From an uncultured Prochlorococcus sp. (GTDB lineage: Bacteria; Cyanobacteriota; Cyanobacteriia; PCC-6307; Cyanobiaceae), in NCBI GenBank assembly GCA_902538225.1, contig CACBEF010000001.1:110124-174123 (forward strand): DNA of 64,000 nucleotides, written 5' to 3'. The position numbers and the translations under genes were made by a program. Shown in pieces: positions 41,938 through 51,361 of this stretch. A model generated the notes under the pieces. That model was not told the origin of the DNA, searched no databases, and saw only the letters and a list, made by a program, of their open reading frames with translations. The stretch's first letter is position 1; each line of letters begins with the position of its first letter.

Positions 41938-43407
41938 TTAGAAATTATTTAGTGCTTCAGAAAAGCTTTTCCATAATTGATCTTGGTCTTCTAATCCAAC
42001 TGATACTCTAATAAGGTGCGAAGGTATACCAAAACTTTCAGCCCAATCCAACTCGTCATAATGAGCTAGTAAAACATAAGGACAAACTAGAGTAAATTTT
42101 GTACCTAAACTAGGTCCTTTAGATACTTGTAGAGAATCATAAAATTTCTTAGCTTTGTTCAATCCTCCATTTAATTCAAATGATAATAAGCAGCCGTATC
42201 CTCCATCAGAAGTAAGTAAAGAATTAAAATTTGGACAATTTTCAGGATGGAAAATGTTTTTAATCTCGCTATGGGTCTCTAATCTTTTTTTTAATTCTAA
42301 ACATGCTTTATTTTGTTCAAAAACTCTTTGATTTACATCTCTACTAACTTTCTCTAGATAAACTGTATCTCCATCGGAAAGTGTTGGAAGATTAATCTCG
42401 TTTAATGCATTTCTAAATTGATCAATCCATTTGCTTTTTGGATTTAGTATTAATGATCCTGCAAGAATATCACCACTACCTGAAAAAATTTTTGTAAGTG
42501 AAGTAAAAACTATATCTGCATGTTCTAGGGAATTTATATTTAAATTTGAACCAATTGTATCGTCAACAATTAAAGGAATATTTAACTTTTTTGCTATTGT
42601 TGAAATTTTTTTAATGTTTACACATTTGAGCATTGGATTACTCGGTAGTTCAATAATTAATGCTGATGGATTTATGCTTTTGATTTCAAATTCAATATCC
42701 TCGCAATTTTCTTCTGTAATTAACTTGGCTCCATGAAAGATATTCATTGGTAATTTAAGTACATCTACATATGGAAAACCAATTTGGAGTGTTGGTTTAG
42801 CTGGAAATAATTTATATATGATTTCTAAAGATGTATGCAATGCAGACATTCCAGATGAAGTTAAGTGAATATCATTAGAGTTAATTTTTGTAGATTTAGA
42901 AATTCTATTTGTTATTCTTTGAGAACATTCATTTACGTAAGATTTTGGAGGGCAATCTTCAAGACCTAGTTCTATAGCAGCAGCCCTTGAAGATATGCCA
43001 AGACCAGTATGTTGCCAAAAAGATTTCGCATATATACTGCCTTCTTTTTCAGTTATTAAGAAAGCTAAATTATCTCTTTTTTCTATTAATGAGAATTGTT
43101 CAGAAGTATTTCTATCAATGTATATTTTTGCTTTAAAAGCTATGCTTTCATTCGGATATGGCCAGATACTTTTATTGTTATAGTAATTTTCCTTTTTTAC
43201 TTTTTCACATAATCTTTTCACTATGGGGTTTAGCCCAAATCTTGGGTAAATGGACTTCAATAAATTCATGCATTCTTGATTTTTTTCCTCGTAATTTATT
43301 ACATCATTCCAAGTTGGTAATGCTACAGAAACAGCATGAATACTATCAGGAATAGAATATCCCAACTCTAAATTTTTCCATATAGGGTTTTTAAGTAAAT
43401 CTCTCAA
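41938..43407 (-). CDS. Cys/Met metabolism PLP enzyme, long fungal-type cystathionine gamma-synthase-like
   Basis: 489 residues, about 100 longer at the N-terminus than bacterial MetB. The PLP-dependent core starts near residue 130: SGMSALHTSLEII (185-197), PLP-contact D282 (LIVDDT), and Schiff-base Lys K306 in FTSLTKIFSGSG. The extended N-terminus resembles fungal-type cystathionine gamma-synthases. Predicted role: cystathionine formation from a homoserine ester and cysteine. It is 3 bases downstream of another family member, so the two are co-transcribed. Confidence 0.82.
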   Translation of the reverse strand: MRDLLKNPIWKNLELGYSIPDSIHAVSVALPTWNDVINYEEKNQECMNLLKSIYPRFGLNPIVKRLCEKVKKENYYNNKSIWPYPNESIAFKAKIYIDRNTSEQFSLIEKRDNLAFLITEKEGSIYAKSFWQHTGLGISSRAAAIELGLEDCPPKSYVNECSQRITNRISKSTKINSNDIHLTSSGMSALHTSLEIIYKLFPAKPTLQIGFPYVDVLKLPMNIFHGAKLITEENCEDIEFEIKSINPSALIIELPSNPMLKCVNIKKISTIAKKLNIPLIVDDTIGSNLNINSLEHADIVFTSLTKIFSGSGDILAGSLILNPKSKWIDQFRNALNEINLPTLSDGDTVYLEKVSRDVNQRVFEQNKACLELKKRLETHSEIKNIFHPENCPNFNSLLTSDGGYGCLLSFELNGGLNKAKKFYDSLQVSKGPSLGTKFTLVCPYVLLAHYDELDWAESFGIPSHLIRVSVGLEDQDQLWKSFSEALNNF

Positions 43408-43410
43408 TTT

Positions 43411-44574
43411 TCAGAATTTATTTAAAGCAAATAATATGTCTGAGATTAAATCGTTTGTTTCTTCACATCCAATCGATAATCTGACAAGATCATCATCTAT
43501 CCCTAAAAGATTTTTTGTTTCATTATCAACAGAAGCATGAGTCATTGTTGCAGGGTGACAAATTAAACTTTCAACACCTCCAAGGCTTTCTGCCAGCGAG
43601 AAATATTTGAGAGATTTGCAAAATTTAAAAGTATCCTCTTTATTTAAATTTAATTTTATGGTGATCATCGAACCTCCAGATCTCATTTGCGATTTTGCTA
43701 AATTAAATTGAGGATGTTTTTGATTAAAAGGATAAATTACTTTACTAATTATTTTATGATTTTCTAATTCTTCAGAAATGAATTTTGCACTTTGCGTTTG
43801 TTGTTCGATTCTTAAAGGAAGAGTTTTTACTCCTCTCGTAATGAGCCAACTATCAAAAGGAGATGGTTGAAGCCCTAAAGCTTTTTGAGAGAAAAGCATC
43901 TTACTATTCCATACCTCATTATTTGTCAGTACTGCTCCACCAAGTGCATCACTATGTCCATTAATGAATTTTGTTGTGCTTACGAGTGATAGAGTTGCAC
44001 CAAGTTCCAATGGTTTTTGAATAAGTGCCGTTGAAAAGGTGTTGTCCACAACTACTGGGACTTGTAGTTTATTCGCTTCATCACAAATCGCCTTAATATC
44101 AAGTACCTTCAAAAGTGGATTAGTTGGACTTTCTAGCCATATCAAGGTTGGCTCGAAGTATGAAATCTTTTTGATATTATTTTCTTTTGTAAAATCTGTG
44201 TATAAAACTTCTAGTCCAAATTTCTTGAAAACTTTTTCGAACATCCTCACTGTACAACCATAGAGATTTGACTCGCAGAGTATCTTGTCACCTGATTTAA
44301 GTGTTGATGAAATTGCAGTTACCGCGCTAATTCCAGATCCAAAAACTGTACAGTATTTTGAATCTTCTATTGATTTAAGGACGCTTTCTAGAATTCTAAA
44401 GTTTGGATTACCTGATCTTGTGTAGTCGAAATTATCTTTATTTCCATGTTTGAAAGTAGATGTAGAAAAAATAGGAGGCATAACGCATCCGGTTTTTTCT
44501 GCAAATGTTTCACCATGGTGAATAGATAAGGTCTTAAAACCTGGTTTTTTTATATTATTTTCCTTATTTTCCAT
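43411..44574 (-). CDS. Cys/Met metabolism PLP enzyme (cystathionine gamma-synthase / beta- or gamma-lyase)
   Basis: 387 residues of standard family length. YTRSGNPNFR (51-60), D177 in VVVDNTFSTA, Schiff-base K202 in STTKFINGHSDALGG, and the terminal SLGGVESLICHPATMTH with IDDDLVRLSIGCE. Sequence alone cannot separate synthase from lyase activity. Being paired with the 489-residue paralogue, the two probably carry out successive steps from cysteine to homocysteine. Confidence 0.88.
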   Translation of the reverse strand: MENKENNIKKPGFKTLSIHHGETFAEKTGCVMPPIFSTSTFKHGNKDNFDYTRSGNPNFRILESVLKSIEDSKYCTVFGSGISAVTAISSTLKSGDKILCESNLYGCTVRMFEKVFKKFGLEVLYTDFTKENNIKKISYFEPTLIWLESPTNPLLKVLDIKAICDEANKLQVPVVVDNTFSTALIQKPLELGATLSLVSTTKFINGHSDALGGAVLTNNEVWNSKMLFSQKALGLQPSPFDSWLITRGVKTLPLRIEQQTQSAKFISEELENHKIISKVIYPFNQKHPQFNLAKSQMRSGGSMITIKLNLNKEDTFKFCKSLKYFSLAESLGGVESLICHPATMTHASVDNETKNLLGIDDDLVRLSIGCEETNDLISDILFALNKF

Positions 44575-44649
44575 TATTTTTAAAAATAAGAATTAAATTA
44601 AATCTCTCATTTTTAAATAAGAGATTTAATAATCCAAAGAAAAGTAGTA

Positions 44650-45258
44650 TTAAACTTTTCTTGAATAATATTCAACAACTAGTAGTTCGTTTATTTCAAG
44701 AGCCACCCACTCTCTATCGCATTTCCCATTTATTTTTCCCGTTAATTTAGGTTTGTCTAAATCAAGATGAGGTGGGACATTTGCTAAACCAGGGAATTCT
44801 ATATTACCTTCTACAAGTTTTTTGCTTGCTTTGTTTTCTTTAATTCCGATTACATCGCCTGATTTGCATTGATAACCAGCAATATCAAGAACCTTTCCAT
44901 TAACGGTTACATGGCCATGATTTACTAATTGTCTTGAGCCTGGAATGGTACCTCCAAAACCTAATCTAAAACAAACATTATCAAGTCTGTTTTCTAAAAG
45001 TCTTAGTAGGTTATTTCCTGTAGATCCTTCTTGAGCTCTAGCTTTTTTTACATAACGAACTAATTGTTTTTCAGAAACTCCATAATTAAACCTAAGTTTC
45101 TGCTTTTCTTCTAGACGAATAGCATATTCTGATCGCTTGCGACGGGCTTGGCCGTGCTGACCTGGAGGATTAGACTTCTTTGAAGCTTTCCTAGTGAGAC
45201 CTGGTAGTTCTCCCAAGCGACGCGTAACCCTTAATCTGGGGCCGCGGTATCTTGACAT
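44650..45258 (-). CDS. rpsD: 30S ribosomal protein S4
   Basis: 202 residues. The N-terminal [24 protein letters not shown] is the cyanobacterial/plastid S4 start. The S4 RNA-binding domain ([39 protein letters not shown]) is at about 90-135. A 16S rRNA assembly-initiating protein, encoded alone here as is usual in cyanobacteria. Divergent from yidD. Confidence 0.97.
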   Translation of the reverse strand: MSRYRGPRLRVTRRLGELPGLTRKASKKSNPPGQHGQARRKRSEYAIRLEEKQKLRFNYGVSEKQLVRYVKKARAQEGSTGNNLLRLLENRLDNVCFRLGFGGTIPGSRQLVNHGHVTVNGKVLDIAGYQCKSGDVIGIKENKASKKLVEGNIEFPGLANVPPHLDLDKPKLTGKINGKCDREWVALEINELLVVEYYSRKV

Positions 45259-45352
45259 AATTTTAAATTAAATAGAAATTTGCAATAAATTGGATAATTG
45301 ATTAAATTCAATTAAACTAATTACTACTAAAATATTATTTTACATCATTAAA

Positions 45353-45589
45353 GTGTTCAAAACTATTAATAAATCAATTACTTCTATACTTCTTTTTATG
45401 ATTTCGTTCTATCAAAAGTGGTTTTCTCCTTTTTTCGGACCAAGATGTAGATTTATTCCAAGTTGCAGCTCTTATGGATATGAGGCAATTACTAGACATG
45501 GTCCTTGGAAGGGAGGGTGGTTAACTTTAAGAAGATTAAGCAGATGTCATCCTTTAACTCCCTGTGGATGTGACCCTGTGCCTGACTAA
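45353..45589 (+). CDS. yidD: Membrane protein insertion efficiency factor YidD
   Basis: 78 residues from a GTG at 45353. ISFYQKWFSPFFGPRCRFIPSCSSYGYEAITRHG...RLSRCHPLTPCGCDPVPD is the complete YidD signature with its conserved cysteines. The amphipathic N-terminus associates with the membrane and assists YidC. A glutaredoxin-like gene follows 4 bases later. Confidence 0.95.
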   Translation: MFKTINKSITSILLFMISFYQKWFSPFFGPRCRFIPSCSSYGYEAITRHGPWKGGWLTLRRLSRCHPLTPCGCDPVPD

Positions 45590-45593
45590 ATGA

Positions 45594-45896
45594 ATGAAAA
45601 TATTTATTTTTGTTAGGCAGGGATGTTGCCTTTGTGATTCATTAAAAAATAAACTGGCAAAAATAAATCTTAATGAGTTATTCCCTAATCTGGAGGAGCT
45701 TAAAGAAATTGATATTGATAGGGTCGATTTATATAAAGATAAATATAAAAAATATGATTATGAAGTACCTGTTATTGCTGTTAAAGGAATTAGGTCCGAA
45801 GAGATTATAGAATTGCCTCGCATTTCTCCAAGATTAAAAGATGATCAATTAAAGAATTGGTTTCAAAAAAATATTAGTACCATTCTGGAGAAATAA
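45594..45896 (+). CDS. Glutaredoxin-like protein (DUF836 type)
   Basis: 100 residues with the redox motif CCLCD at the start of the first helix (FVRQGCCLCDSLKNKL), then DIDRVDLYKDKYKKYDYEVPVIAV, where the cis-Pro of the thioredoxin fold follows EV. It fits the DUF836 glutaredoxin-like family. Thiol reductase activity is inferred. Operon with yidD and murE (8-base gap). Confidence 0.88.
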   Translation: MKIFIFVRQGCCLCDSLKNKLAKINLNELFPNLEELKEIDIDRVDLYKDKYKKYDYEVPVIAVKGIRSEEIIELPRISPRLKDDQLKNWFQKNISTILEK

Positions 45897-45904
45897 TTTT
45901 TTAT

Positions 45905-47440
45905 ATGAGATCTATAAAATTACATAAACTTTTAGATTTGGTAGGAATTATTCCTTCATTAGATTTAATCGATCATGAAATAAATAATATTTCTTTTAAC
46001 TCTAAAGAAGTACAAAAAGGAACTTTATTCTTAGGTATGCCTGGTTTAAATGTTGATGGAGGAAAATATTGTCTTGAGGCAATTGAAAATGGAGCAGAGG
46101 CTGCCATTATTGGTTCTGCTGCAAAAGAGAAAATTGGATCTATTGATCGAGAAAGGATTTTGGTTATAGAGCATAATTTAGATTATATTTTTGGTCAAAT
46201 AGTCGCTGAGTTTTGGAATAGGCCTTCAAGAAAACTTAAACTTATCGGTGTTACGGGTACAAATGGAAAAACGACAATTACTTTTTTATTGGAATATCTT
46301 TTAAAAAAATTAGGAAAAAAGACTGCATTATTTGGGACCTTGCTTAATAGATGGCCTGGCTTTTCAGAAGTGGCTCTTCATACAACTGATTTCGCCGATA
46401 AACTCCAAAAGAAATTAAATGCTGCTGTTGAGGCAGAATCTGAATTCGCGATATTAGAGGTAAGTTCTCATTCTATTGCTCAAAACAGGATATCAGGATG
46501 CGAATTTGAGGCGGCTATTTTTACTAATTTAACTCAAGATCATCTTGATTATCACTCAGATATGGAATCATATTTTCAAACAAAAAGAAAATTATTTTTC
46601 CCACCTTACTTAAAAGAAAAAGATGGGATTTGTGTATTAAATCATGATGACCATTGGATATCTAAATTATCATCTGATCTTCAAAAAAGATCTTTATTAG
46701 TATCTACAAAGATTACTGAAAGTGAATTTGAAAATGATGATTTTTTTTTCGTAACAGATAAAAAATTTACTGAAAGTGGTTCCACCTGTATTTTTCATAC
46801 ACCTAGGGAAAAAATCCAACTTTTTGTTCCACTTGTCGGTGAATTTAATTTAATGAATGCGATTCAAGCAATAACAATTTTGTATAAACTTAATTTTTCT
46901 TTAAAAGATCTATCAAAGTTAATACAATCTTTCCCTGGTGCTCCTGGCAGAATGGAGAAAATACAAATTGATAATAATGACGTTTCAAGATCTCTCCCAA
47001 CAGTAATTGTTGATTATGCCCACACTCCTGATGGATTAAAAAAAGTTTTGCAATCAATTAAAAAACTTTGTGAAGGGAAACTAATAACTGTTTTTGGCTG
47101 TGGCGGAGATCGTGATCGTACTAAAAGGCCTTTAATGGGATCAATAGCTGAAGAGTTGTCTGATCAACTTTTTATAACTTCAGATAATCCAAGATCAGAA
47201 GAACCCCAAAAGATAGTAAATGATATTTTGATGGGTATAAAAAAAAGAGAAAAAATAACAATTGAAATTGATAGATTTAAAGCAATAAATGAATCTATTA
47301 AATTTGCCAAAAAAAAAGATATTGTTTTAATTGCAGGAAAAGGACATGAAGACTATCAAATTCTCAATGATAAAGTTATTAATTTTGATGATAGAAAAAT
47401 AGCTTATAAATTATTGCAAGAAAAAAGTAAATCTAATTAA
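45905..47440 (+). CDS. murE: UDP-MurNAc-tripeptide ligase (meso-diaminopimelate-adding)
   Basis: 511 residues. The ATP-binding motif GVTGTNGKTT is at 115-124; the central ligase domain has VDYAHTPDGL; the specificity motif DNPR (in ITSDNPRSEEP) indicates that meso-diaminopimelate, not lysine, is added. The C-terminal GKGHEDYQ motif is present. Cytoplasmic peptidoglycan precursor synthesis. It ends the yidD operon. Confidence 0.96.
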   Translation: MRSIKLHKLLDLVGIIPSLDLIDHEINNISFNSKEVQKGTLFLGMPGLNVDGGKYCLEAIENGAEAAIIGSAAKEKIGSIDRERILVIEHNLDYIFGQIVAEFWNRPSRKLKLIGVTGTNGKTTITFLLEYLLKKLGKKTALFGTLLNRWPGFSEVALHTTDFADKLQKKLNAAVEAESEFAILEVSSHSIAQNRISGCEFEAAIFTNLTQDHLDYHSDMESYFQTKRKLFFPPYLKEKDGICVLNHDDHWISKLSSDLQKRSLLVSTKITESEFENDDFFFVTDKKFTESGSTCIFHTPREKIQLFVPLVGEFNLMNAIQAITILYKLNFSLKDLSKLIQSFPGAPGRMEKIQIDNNDVSRSLPTVIVDYAHTPDGLKKVLQSIKKLCEGKLITVFGCGGDRDRTKRPLMGSIAEELSDQLFITSDNPRSEEPQKIVNDILMGIKKREKITIEIDRFKAINESIKFAKKKDIVLIAGKGHEDYQILNDKVINFDDRKIAYKLLQEKSKSN

Positions 47441-47519
47441 AATTTTCCATTAAATAAGAAAGATATTTCCTCAAATCACAAGAAAAGTTTCTTAGAATCA
47501 ATGGAGTTATTTTAATAAA

Positions 47520-48224
47520 ATGAAAGGCTTAGCCTTAGTTGTAGGTGCAGGTGGAATTGGAACACAACTAGCTAAAGATCTAAATGAAAGTGAAAAAGAT
47601 TTAGATGTTGTTTTGTGTGGAAGAAAAAGTGAATTTAATCCTTTTTGGGAATTAGATATAGAGGATTCTCAATCCCTTTTGCAGTTGAAAAATAAAATAT
47701 CAAATCATCCTTCAAAATTAAGGCTAGTTGTTAATGCTACAGGTAGACTTCATAGTGATTCTCTTCAACCAGAAAAAAGATTACAACATCTTGATAAAAA
47801 AAATATGATGGAAAGTTTTTCAATAAATGCCTTTTCTCCTATTTTATTAGCTAAAGCGATTGAAGAATTTATACCAAAAGATTTTAATTTTAATTTTGCA
47901 AGTATAAGTGCAAGAGTTGGTAGCATTGGAGATAATCAAACTGGAGGTTGGTATTCATATAGAGCTGCAAAATCTGCGCAAAATCAGTTTTTTAAATCTT
48001 TAAGTATTGAATGGGCTAGACGTTTCCCAAAGACTACTATTACATTGCTTCATCCAGGAACAGTAGATACTGATTTATCTAGACCTTTTCATAAATTTGT
48101 TCCAGAACATAAATTATTTAGTAAAGAAAAATCCTCCAAATTCTTGATCAATATTATTAAAAATCAATCACCAGAATCTACAGGAAAATTTATTGCATGG
48201 GACAAGTCGGAGATACCTTGGTAA
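47520..48224 (+). CDS. Short-chain dehydrogenase/reductase (SDR)
   Basis: 234 residues. The N-terminal cofactor loop LVVGAGGIGTQLA is close to the CsgA-like SDR type. NATGRL corresponds to the NAG motif, SIS supplies the catalytic Ser, and YSYRAAKSA is the YxxxK active site. The C-terminal HPGTVDTDLS is conserved. Substrate unknown. It is 79 bases after murE. Confidence 0.9.
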   Translation: MKGLALVVGAGGIGTQLAKDLNESEKDLDVVLCGRKSEFNPFWELDIEDSQSLLQLKNKISNHPSKLRLVVNATGRLHSDSLQPEKRLQHLDKKNMMESFSINAFSPILLAKAIEEFIPKDFNFNFASISARVGSIGDNQTGGWYSYRAAKSAQNQFFKSLSIEWARRFPKTTITLLHPGTVDTDLSRPFHKFVPEHKLFSKEKSSKFLINIIKNQSPESTGKFIAWDKSEIPW

Positions 48225-48252
48225 AATAAATTTTTTTTATATCAATAGATCT

Positions 48253-49428
48253 TTAAGTCAATATTTTTTTTATTTCTCTAGTAAGTAAATCAATCTCAGC
48301 TTCTGTAGTCATTTGATGTACGCATGCTCTAAACCATTTTGGATCTTCTAAAACTCTAATCCAAATTTTCTTTTCTCCAAGTTTCTTTACAAATTTATCC
48401 TTATCTTTAATATTTTCGATATTAAAACTAACAATCCCATTTAAATATTTTTTTTCTAAAACTAATTCAACTCCCTTTGATTGATTTAATTCATCCCAAA
48501 GTTTTCCACTTAATTTTTTGATATTTTTGTTTTTTTCTTTTTCATGGCAGTCTTTATCCAAAAGATCTAAAGAATTCCGGAGCCCAGCAAGTAAAGGAAT
48601 ACAAGAGGTAGCTATTTCAAATTTCCTTGCATCATCATGAAAAAGATTATCTGAAGGCTCATAAATGCCTTGTTCTTTTTTTAATGATTTCCAACCAATT
48701 ATTGTTGGATCTGTTTCATGAATAAATCTATCTGAGACATAAATGGCTCCAAGTCCTTCTGGTCCACATGCCCATTTATGAGAAGTTATTGAATATAAAT
48801 CAGAATAAAAAACTTCTTTTTCAATATTTATGTGCCCAAAGGTTTGAGCACCATCAACAAGTAAATAAGAATCTTCTCGATTATTTTTTAATTCGATAGA
48901 AATTTGTTTTAAAGGAATTTTATATCCAAAGTTCCATAAAATATGAGAAACAATTAGGATCTTAGTCTTACTATTTAGATTTTTCAAAATCTCTAAAATT
49001 ATATTTTCGTCGTTTAGATTTTTAATTTTTTGGATTGGCAAAATTTTGAATATTAATTTATTTCTTCTGCAAAATTCTCGACTTGCAGCCACTACTCCAG
49101 GATGTTCACAGTCACTTATTAACAACTCTTCTCCATCTTCTACTTTTATTCCCCAAAAGGGCAAAATCATACCGGAAGAGATATTTTCGGTAAAAGCTAC
49201 ATTCTTTGAATTGACACCTAATTTCTGCGAAATGATTCTTTTTGTGGTCAATATTTCTTTGTAAATAAAAGGCCATATATCATTGGTAAATGGTCCTAAA
49301 TCTTGGATAATTTCCCAAGTTTTAACTATTGCTTCTAGAGAAGATTTTGGTAATGGTCCTTGGCCGCCATAGTTGAAATAATACTTATTTTTTAATGCGG
49401 GTATTTTATCTCTTAGATTATTTCGCAT
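48253..49428 (-). CDS. Class V aminotransferase / cysteine desulfurase-like PLP enzyme
   Basis: 391 residues. YFNYGGQGPLPKS at the N-terminus, LLVDGAQTFGH with the PLP-contact Asp, and the Schiff-base Lys in SITSHKWACGPEGLG. It belongs to the NifS/isopenicillin-N-epimerase-like group. The IscS/SufS catalytic Cys loop is not evident. Some cyanobacterial members act as cyst(e)ine C-S lyases, so either that or an aminotransferase role is possible. Confidence 0.85.
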   Translation of the reverse strand: MRNNLRDKIPALKNKYYFNYGGQGPLPKSSLEAIVKTWEIIQDLGPFTNDIWPFIYKEILTTKRIISQKLGVNSKNVAFTENISSGMILPFWGIKVEDGEELLISDCEHPGVVAASREFCRRNKLIFKILPIQKIKNLNDENIILEILKNLNSKTKILIVSHILWNFGYKIPLKQISIELKNNREDSYLLVDGAQTFGHINIEKEVFYSDLYSITSHKWACGPEGLGAIYVSDRFIHETDPTIIGWKSLKKEQGIYEPSDNLFHDDARKFEIATSCIPLLAGLRNSLDLLDKDCHEKEKNKNIKKLSGKLWDELNQSKGVELVLEKKYLNGIVSFNIENIKDKDKFVKKLGEKKIWIRVLEDPKWFRACVHQMTTEAEIDLLTREIKKILT

Positions 49429-49465
49429 GGAAATTTATATTATATTATCAACTCTTGAATTTTTT

Positions 49466-50260
49466 TTAAATATTGCCCACTAAAGTTACTGTTCTAAATT
49501 CAATATCCTCAATTACTTTCCAAGGTTCAGCACTCCTTTCTGCAAATTTTAAATTTTTAAATCCTAGTTCTTTAAAATCACTTATAAACTCTGGCTCATA
49601 CCATGCTCCACTAATACATCCTGTCCATAAATCATGATCATCTTGCAATCTTAAAGGAACTTTTTTGTTAGAGACGATATCGCTAATTGCAATTCTTCCA
49701 TTATCTTTTAAAACTCTTTTTATGTTATTGAGAAGGTTATTTCTGGATTCTGGACTTACCAAGTTTAAAACGCAATTACTTAAAATAATATCAACTGATT
49801 TATCTGCGATTAATGGATTTAAATCTTTATCTAATTCATCAAGTTTTTCAATTGAACCTTCTAGAAATTCTGTATTGTTGAAACCTATATTTTTTGTAAC
49901 TTCTTTAGATCCTGATCTTGATAAAGAAAGCATGTCAGGATTTTGATCAACTCCAATAACTTTCCCTTCTTTCCCAACAATTTGGGCACAAATGAAAGCA
50001 TTTTTGCCGCTACCACTTCCAAGATCTAATACTATATCATTTTTTTGAACATATTTTGTTGGATCACCACACCCATAGTCTCTTTCTATAACCTCTTGAG
50101 GAATTGCTTCAAGTAAAACGGGATTAAACCCAACTGGTGTACAAAGACAACTTTCTTTTTCTTGTGCGGCTGAGCCATATCTTTCTTGAATCGCATCTTT
50201 ATGATCGAATTGATTAGGTGCTTTATTCGATGTGTTTGTATTACAGCAACTTTCAGACAT
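49466..50260 (-). CDS. ArsM-like SAM-dependent methyltransferase
   Basis: The ATG at 50260 is preferred because the longer frame to 50356 runs through a terminator. It gives 264 residues starting MSESCCNTNT. SAM motif VLDLGSGSGKNAFICAQIVG, plus cysteines in the SCC N-terminus, SNCVLNL and GCISGAWYEPEF that match the arsenite-binding Cys positions of ArsM. Predicted arsenite S-adenosylmethionine methyltransferase. No ars regulator or pump is adjacent, so the substrate is inferred. Confidence 0.82.
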   Translation of the reverse strand: MSESCCNTNTSNKAPNQFDHKDAIQERYGSAAQEKESCLCTPVGFNPVLLEAIPQEVIERDYGCGDPTKYVQKNDIVLDLGSGSGKNAFICAQIVGKEGKVIGVDQNPDMLSLSRSGSKEVTKNIGFNNTEFLEGSIEKLDELDKDLNPLIADKSVDIILSNCVLNLVSPESRNNLLNNIKRVLKDNGRIAISDIVSNKKVPLRLQDDHDLWTGCISGAWYEPEFISDFKELGFKNLKFAERSAEPWKVIEDIEFRTVTLVGNI

Positions 50261-50291
50261 ATTTTTTAAAGGACTCTTGATAAATATAGCC

Positions 50292-50320
50292 AAAAAAAAA
50301 GCCCCTGAAAAAGGGGCTTT
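50292..50320 (-). terminator. Rho-independent terminator
   Basis: AAAGCCCC (50298-50305), short loop, GGGGCTTT (50313-50320), with a T-run (TTTTTTTTTG) on the minus strand. It lies 17 bases beyond the stop of the DUF4278-type gene and ends its short transcript before the ArsM-like gene. Confidence 0.92.
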
Positions 50321-50336
50321 TAATTTGTTAATTAAA

Positions 50337-50510
50337 TTATTTAGTGTAATTAACACCTCTGTAATTTAATTCTGCTTTTTCATTACTTGAAGAAGCGTCA
50401 TCCATTCTGTTGGTGTATACGTTTCTTCTGTAGGTAAGTTCAACAAGTTGCTTTTTAGCAGCTTCTTTGTTTTGAACGTAGTTTTTACCTCTGTAAGTTA
50501 AAGTAGTCAT
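50337..50510 (-). CDS. DUF4278-type small protein with two YRGxxY repeats (57 aa)
   Basis: The ATG at 50510 is chosen so that the protein starts MTTLTYRGKNYVQN. It contains two copies of the motif L-x-YRG-x-x-Y (LTYRGKNY near the start, LNYRGVNY at the end), the pattern of DUF4278, with a helical middle. Function unknown. A perfect TATAAT -10, a structured leader and a strong terminator suggest high expression as a single gene. Confidence 0.75.
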   Translation of the reverse strand: MTTLTYRGKNYVQNKEAAKKQLVELTYRRNVYTNRMDDASSSNEKAELNYRGVNYTK

Positions 50511-50603
50511 GTTTCGATGTGACAACACGGCCATCCCCCGTTCCATGGTATGACTCGAACTGCGCCCTCAAATGAGGGTGAACGAAAAAGTAGCGATTGC
50601 TAC
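50511..50603 (-). promoter_or_regulatory. Structured 5' leader of the DUF4278-type gene
   Basis: Between the predicted transcription start (about 50603) and the ATG at 50510 the transcript would form two hairpins: GTAGC-AATC-GCTAC (50591-50604 region) and CCCTCA-TT-TGAGGG (50565-50580 region). A G-rich segment (AACGGGGGATGG) precedes the start. It is longer and more GC-rich than other leaders here, so post-transcriptional control is possible. Confidence 0.5.
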
Positions 50604-50609
50604 CAAATT

Positions 50610-50615
50610 ATTATA
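50610..50615 (-). promoter_or_regulatory. Consensus -10 element (TATAAT)
   Basis: The minus strand reads CGCTTATAATAATTT, a perfect TATAAT about 100 bases upstream of the DUF4278-type start codon. A -35 box is not obvious. It is the best promoter match noticed in the window. Confidence 0.6.
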
Positions 50616-50765
50616 AGCGTATATTTAACTGCATGTCTAGCTTTTACAAATAGAAACGAATATTTAATGTTTTTTTAATTATTATCTTAGGTAAATTTTT
50701 TTATAAATAGTCTCTAAAAAGGTTTATGTTTATATTTGGTTTAATCTTCATGTAACTATTTATTT

Positions 50766-51023
50766 ATGACAGGTTTTTTATATTTCTTGGGAAATACTTT
50801 AAGGTGGCCAGTGTTAAAGCCAAAAGAATTTTTTTCACTACATGCTTATTTTTCAATTATTTATTTGATAACTTTTACTTTGAGTAAATATGATGTAAGC
50901 CAATCAAATTTAGTTTTTACTTTAGGAATTCTTGCACCTCTTTTAATCGCTATTGGTCAAGGACTTCCAATTGATTGCCTTGATATGGAATCATCTTTGT
51001 TGAAGGAATTAAAAACTAAATAA
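50766..51023 (+). CDS. Small membrane protein (85 aa)
   Basis: Two hydrophobic segments (residues about 24-42 and 48-66) between a polar N-terminus (NTLRWPVLKPKEFFS) and an acidic/basic tail (DMESSLLKELKTK). No family recognised. It converges with nfu (22-base gap). Confidence 0.65.
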   Translation: MTGFLYFLGNTLRWPVLKPKEFFSLHAYFSIIYLITFTLSKYDVSQSNLVFTLGILAPLLIAIGQGLPIDCLDMESSLLKELKTK

Positions 51024-51045
51024 TATATATTTCAGTTAAAAATTT

Positions 51046-51291
51046 TTATAAAACCTGGACAACTTCGCTTATTTCAGGAATCATTTCTTTTAACTTTCTT
51101 TCAATACCCATTTTGAGAGTCATAGTGCTACTTGGGCAACTACCACATGCTCCTTGAAGTCTGACTTTGACGATTGGACCATCTATTTCTGCAATCTCTA
51201 CATTACCTCCATCAGAAATTAAAAAAGGTCTTAGTTCGTCAAGGACTTTTTCTACATTTTCGTTTGTCAGCGAGAGTGTTTCAGTACTCAT
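51046..51291 (-). CDS. nfu: NifU C-terminal-domain Fe-S scaffold (Nfu)
   Basis: 81 residues consisting of the NifU C-terminal domain alone: [26 protein letters not shown]...[29 protein letters not shown], with the CxxC cluster-ligating pair in ACGSCPSS. In cyanobacteria this is the essential scaffold for Fe-S delivery to photosystem I and ferredoxins. Divergent from mqo. Confidence 0.95.
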   Translation of the reverse strand: MSTETLSLTNENVEKVLDELRPFLISDGGNVEIAEIDGPIVKVRLQGACGSCPSSTMTLKMGIERKLKEMIPEISEVVQVL

Positions 51292-51361
51292 AATTTTGGA
51301 TTAACTTTATAATAAGCCTAGAAAGAAATCTAATTAATTGCAAAAAAGATAATTTTCTGTT

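Noticed and set aside
50261..50356. N-terminal extension of the ArsM-like methyltransferase
   Set aside because: It would cross the terminator at 50292-50320, and the family normally starts near the SCC motif, so the ATG at 50260 is used.
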